Assembly (NCBI GenBank): GCA_025350775.1
Contig: JANXXF010000359.1
Location: forward strand, 1 to 7,235
DNA length: 7,235 bases
From: Actinomycetes bacterium
GTDB taxonomy: Bacteria; Actinomycetota; Thermoleophilia; Gaiellales; Gaiellaceae
Direction: 5' to 3'
Below are positions 5,119 to 7,235 of the stretch, piece by piece; the first letter of the stretch is position 1, and each line of letters starts with the position of its first letter. Both the position numbers and the translations under genes were made by a program. A model generated the notes under the pieces. The model saw only the letters and a program-made list of their open reading frames with translations, made no database searches and was not told the origin of the DNA.

Positions 5119-6005
5119 CCGGCGACACCATCGTCGTCCCGCCCGAGGCGGCCGGTGAACGGCTCGACCGTTTCCTCGCCGCCCTCCCCCAGATCGGCTC
5201 GCGCGCCGCCGCCGAGCGGGCGCTGCAGACAGCGCTCGTCGACGGCACCACCCGGCCGAAAAGCTACCGCCTGGTCGGCGGGGAGGAGATCGAGATCGAG
5301 CTACGTGAGGCCCCGCTCGGCGGCATCGTCGGTGAGGACATCGCGCTCACGATCCCGTACCAGGACGAGCACCTGTTGATCGTCGACAAGCCCGCCGGGC
5401 TCGTCGTCCATCCGGGCGCCGGGATCGCCGGTGGCACGCTCGCGAACGCGCTCGTCGCGCACGGCGCCGCCGGCGGCGAGCTCGACCGGCCCGGCATCGT
5501 GCACCGCCTCGACAAGGACACGTCGGGCCTGCTCGTCGTCGCCCGCTCCGAGGAGGCGTACAAGCGGCTCCAGAAGCTCGTGCAGAAGCGGACGCTGGAG
5601 CGCGAGTACACCGCGCTCGTGAAGGGGCGGCCGAAGTCGTGGTCGGGGCGTGTCGAGGCGCCGATCGGCCGTGACCGCAACGACCCGACGCGCCAATCGC
5701 TCGACACCGAGACGCCGCGCGACGCGCTCACGCACTTCGAGATCGCCGAGATCGTGCCACCCTACGCGCTGCTCACAATCCGCCTCGAGACCGGCCGCAC
5801 GCACCAGATCCGCGTGCACCTCGCCGCGATCGAGCTGCCCGTGGTCGGCGACCCGCTGTACGGGGTGATGGCGCTCGAGCTGAAGCGCCAGTTCCTGCAC
5901 GCCTCGCGGCTGGCGTTTCCGCACCCGTTCGGCGGCAAGCAGATCGAGGTGTCATCGCCGCTACCAGCCGACCTCGACCTGGCTCTGCGGCGCGCTCGCG
6001 GCTGA
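5115..6005 (+). CDS. rluD: RluA/RluD family 23S rRNA pseudouridine synthase
   Basis: A 296-residue pseudouridine synthase of the RluA/RluD family, which isomerises uridines in large-subunit rRNA (helix 69 in the case of E. coli RluD). An N-terminal S4-type RNA-binding domain (about residues 13-75: ERLDRFLA...SRAAAERALQ..LVDG) is followed by the catalytic domain, beginning at IPYQDEHLLIVDKPAGLVVHPG. The catalytic motif HRLDKDTSGLLVVA contains the active-site Asp133. Further conserved blocks are REYTALVKG, the L.TGRTHQIRVHLA motif and VVGDPLYG. Length and domain order match RluD rather than the shorter RluA. GTG at 5115 overlaps the lspA stop, implying coupling. The exact target uridines in this organism are not known; orthology to RluD is likely from the S4 domain and the lspA-rluD pairing. 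Confidence 0.93.
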   Translation: MTGDTIVVPPEAAGERLDRFLAALPQIGSRAAAERALQTALVDGTTRPKSYRLVGGEEIEIELREAPLGGIVGEDIALTIPYQDEHLLIVDKPAGLVVHPGAGIAGGTLANALVAHGAAGGELDRPGIVHRLDKDTSGLLVVARSEEAYKRLQKLVQKRTLEREYTALVKGRPKSWSGRVEAPIGRDRNDPTRQSLDTETPRDALTHFEIAEIVPPYALLTIRLETGRTHQIRVHLAAIELPVVGDPLYGVMALELKRQFLHASRLAFPHPFGGKQIEVSSPLPADLDLALRRARG

Positions 6006-6027
6006 TCGGCGAGAGCACCGCCGCTGC

Positions 6028-6033
6028 TACGCT
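6028..6033 (+). promoter_or_regulatory. possible -10 element for rpsB-tsf
   Basis: TACGCT fits TANNNT and lies 22 bp after the rluD stop. It would give a leader of about 115 nt before rpsB, consistent with the structured region that follows. No clear -35 is seen. Confidence 0.35.
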
Positions 6034-6057
6034 ACGCGGGTAGTTCATCCCTCCTAT

Positions 6058-6119
6058 CCGGCGGACCATCGCCGGTGGCGGTGCCGCTCCCTGCGATCGG
6101 CTCCACCGTCGCCCGCCGG
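6058..6119 (+). promoter_or_regulatory. structured 5' leader of rpsB, candidate autoregulatory RNA
   Basis: The gap 6006-6156 contains no gene. In RNA it can form a long stem: 6058-6063 with 6114-6119 (CCGGCG/CGCCGG) plus 6074-6083 with 6104-6113 (GGTGGCGGTG/CACCGTCGCC, ten pairs including two G-U), enclosing a 20-nt loop. The same 6058-6063 segment can instead pair with 6070-6075 as a local 6-bp hairpin, so two folds compete. Ribosomal protein S2 is known in several bacteria to repress its own rpsB-tsf mRNA through the leader. A similar role here is inference; high GC content makes chance pairing easy. Confidence 0.4.
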
Positions 6120-6141
6120 CCGTAGCACAACCCATAACCGT

Positions 6142-6151
6142 AGAAAAGGGG
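6142..6151 (+). promoter_or_regulatory. ribosome binding site of rpsB
   Basis: AGAAAAGGGG is a purine-only run ending 5 bp before the GTG at 6157. It marks this GTG as the start, rather than the ATG at codon 6. Part of it (6147-6151) could pair with TCCCT at 6048-6052 in the leader. Confidence 0.6.
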
Positions 6152-6156
6152 CGCAC

Positions 6157-7152
6157 GTGTCCGCTGTCTCTATGCGCGAGCTGCTGGAGGCCGGAGTTCA
6201 CTTCGGTCATCAGACACGCCGTTGGAACCCGAAGATGAAGCGTTTCATCTTCGGCGAACGCGGTGGCATCTACATCATCGACCTCCAGCAGACGCACGAG
6301 CTGCTGAACGAGGCGTACGAGTTTGCGCGCAACATCTCCGCCCGTGGCGGCAGCGTGCTGTTCGTCGGCACGAAAAAGCAGGCCCAGGAGTCCATTGCCA
6401 CCGAGGCGCGCCGTGTCGGCATGCCATTTGTGAACAATCGCTGGCTCGGCGGCCTGCTGACGAACTGGCGCACGATGTCCGAGCGGATCACGCGGCTCCA
6501 CGATCTGCGCAGCCTCCAGACGAACGGCCAGCTCGCGCTGCTGCCGGCGAAGGAGCGAATCTCGATGCTCGCCGAGCTCGAGAAGCTCGAGGCGAACCTG
6601 GGCGGCGTTGCCGACCTGCGCCGCCAGCCCGACGCGATCTTCATCGTCGACCTCAAGAAGGAGCAGCTCGCGGTGCGCGAGGCACGCCGACTCGGCATGC
6701 CGATCATCGCGCTCGTCGATACGAACTGCGACCCCGACGAAGCCGACTTCATCATTCCGGGCAACGACGACGCGATCCGCTCGTGCTCGCTCATCATCCG
6801 CGCCCTGGCCGACGGCATCGCTGCCGGCGCGCAGAAGGTGACGCAACGCGAAATGGAGGCGCCGCGGGATGTCGAGGCCGCCGCCGTCGAGGCGGTCGCC
6901 GTCGAGGCGGTAGCCGAGCCTGTCGCCGCCGAGGCTGTGGCCGCAGAGACGCCCGCTGCCGTCGAGGCGCCCGCTGAGCCCGCCCCTGCAGCCGTCGTTG
7001 CCGAGCCCGCGGCAGAGCCCGTCGTCGAGGAGACCCCGCCGGCCGCCGAGCCCGCGACCGAGCCCGTCGTCGAGGAGACCACGGCCGCCGCAATCGCTCC
7101 CGAGCCCGCGTCCGAGACCGACCCGGAGGACGAACCCGAGGTGCAGGCATGA
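6157..7152 (+). CDS. rpsB: 30S ribosomal protein S2, with long Ala/Glu/Pro-rich C-terminal extension
   Basis: Ribosomal protein S2 of the small subunit. The core, residues 1 to about 230, is canonical: MRELLEAGVHFGHQTRRWNPKMK at the N-terminus, IDLQQT, VLFVGTKKQAQ, FVNNRWLGGLLTNW, LP.KE......E..KLE, PDAIFIVDLKKE and the C-terminal DTNCDPDEADFIIPGNDDAIRS. The remaining roughly 100 residues are a low-complexity tail rich in Ala, Glu, Pro and Val, making the protein 331 residues against about 240 in E. coli. The tail contains internal duplications (VEAVA twice; AEP..EPVVEET twice) and is strongly acidic and probably disordered. Acidic tails on S2 occur in other actinobacteria; this one seems long. 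GTG at 6157 has a good ribosome binding site. The stop overlaps the tsf start as ATGA, the classic rpsB-tsf pair. Confidence 0.97.
   Translation: MSAVSMRELLEAGVHFGHQTRRWNPKMKRFIFGERGGIYIIDLQQTHELLNEAYEFARNISARGGSVLFVGTKKQAQESIATEARRVGMPFVNNRWLGGLLTNWRTMSERITRLHDLRSLQTNGQLALLPAKERISMLAELEKLEANLGGVADLRRQPDAIFIVDLKKEQLAVREARRLGMPIIALVDTNCDPDEADFIIPGNDDAIRSCSLIIRALADGIAAGAQKVTQREMEAPRDVEAAAVEAVAVEAVAEPVAAEAVAAETPAAVEAPAEPAPAAVVAEPAAEPVVEETPPAAEPATEPVVEETTAAAIAPEPASETDPEDEPEVQA
6886..6915 (+). repeat. tandem 15-bp repeat in the rpsB tail
   Basis: Two adjacent 15-bp units (GTCGAGGCGGTCGCC and GTCGAGGCGGTAGCC, one mismatch) encode VEAVA twice. They mark the start of the low-complexity tail of S2. 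Confidence 0.8.
7000..7080 (+). repeat. direct 36-bp repeat with 45-bp period in the rpsB tail
   Basis: Units at 7000-7035 and 7045-7080 differ at only two positions and encode AEPAAEPVVEET (residues 282-293) and AEPATEPVVEET (297-308). The final 21 bp are identical. The near-identity at the DNA level suggests a recent in-frame duplication rather than selection on protein composition alone. Confidence 0.85.
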
Positions 7153-7235
7153 CCGAGATCTCCGCTGCACAGGTCAAGGAGCTCCGGGAGTCCACCGGCG
7201 CCGGCATGATGGACTGCAAGCGCGCGCTCGTCGAG
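7149..7235 (+). CDS. tsf: Elongation factor Ts, N-terminal part (3' truncated by window)
   Basis: The first 29 codons of EF-Ts, the guanine nucleotide exchange factor that recycles EF-Tu from GDP to GTP in translation elongation. The sequence reads MTEISAAQVKELRESTGAGM followed by MDCKRALVE, which is the conserved N-terminal UBA-like domain with the TG.G.MDCK..L motif. The ATG at 7149 overlaps the rpsB stop by 4 bp (ATGA). The rest of the gene lies beyond the window edge. Identity is secure despite the short length because of the motif and the rpsB partner. Confidence 0.95.
   Translation, partial: MTEISAAQVKELRESTGAGMMDCKRALVE

Noticed and set aside
6883..7080. Repeats in the rpsB tail as a CRISPR array or mobile repeat
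   Set aside because: The units are in-frame, contiguous or nearly so, have no unique spacers, and encode a plausible acidic tail of S2.
5773..7170. 465-codon open frame on the minus strand opposite rluD and rpsB
   Set aside because: It lies opposite two certain genes. Its product is Arg/Gly/Leu low-complexity sequence without a recognisable domain, as expected from GC-rich codon bias in the complementary frame.
1..7235. A hidden new system such as a defence, mobile or biosynthetic cluster
   Set aside because: Every open frame with protein-like sequence matches a housekeeping family. I saw no integrase, transposase, inverted terminal repeats, tRNA-adjacent attachment site or unusual composition island.

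Overview
The window is a compact, very GC-rich stretch of bacterial chromosome with every gene on the + strand. Codon third positions are mostly G or C, and GTG and TTG starts occur alongside ATG. The gene content and order are actinobacterial. They resemble the tail of the division and cell wall (dcw) cluster as I recall it from Streptomyces coelicolor: ftsZ, pgeF/yfiH, yggS, sepF, yggT, divIVA, ileS, a TraR/DksA protein, lspA, rluA-type. Protein details (SepF, DivIVA and YggS wording, an A-adding/CCA enzyme of the cyanobacterial/Deinococcus type) suggest a deep-branching actinobacterium such as Thermoleophilia. That placement is inference from memory, not a search result.

Layout. 2-880: C-terminal part of a class II tRNA nucleotidyltransferase/poly(A) polymerase, cut by the window edge. 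885-2289: pgeF and yggS, overlapping slightly. 2290-2363: a short gap with a hairpin and a leaderless-type promoter. 2364-3870: sepF, yggT and divIVA, which encode division and polar-growth proteins. 3871-3902: a second leaderless-type promoter. 3903-6005: a DUF167/YggU protein, a DksA/TraR zinc-finger protein, lspA and rluD, tightly packed with ATGA or GTGA overlaps at two junctions. 6006-6156: a 151-bp gap with a candidate promoter and a leader RNA that can fold strongly. 6157-7235: rpsB (ribosomal protein S2, with a long repetitive acidic tail) and the first 29 codons of tsf (EF-Ts), overlapping by ATGA.

How the genes fit together. SepF, YggT and DivIVA belong to the cell-division and cell-envelope set. 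PgeF (peptidoglycan editing/laccase-domain enzyme) and YggS (PLP homeostasis) are their usual companions. LspA matures lipoproteins, RluD modifies rRNA, the DksA-like protein probably acts on RNA polymerase, and rpsB-tsf is the classic translation operon. The window is therefore growth, division and translation housekeeping.

I found no tRNA, rRNA, CRISPR array, insertion sequence, phage gene or defence system, and no convincing new system. The points worth a second look are modest. ftsZ is absent from its usual place upstream of pgeF. DivIVA lacks the usual membrane-inserting Phe-Arg pair in its N-terminal loop. Two promoters sit exactly 7 bp before an ATG. A foldable leader precedes rpsB. 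The S2 tail is repetitive and lengthened by internal duplication.
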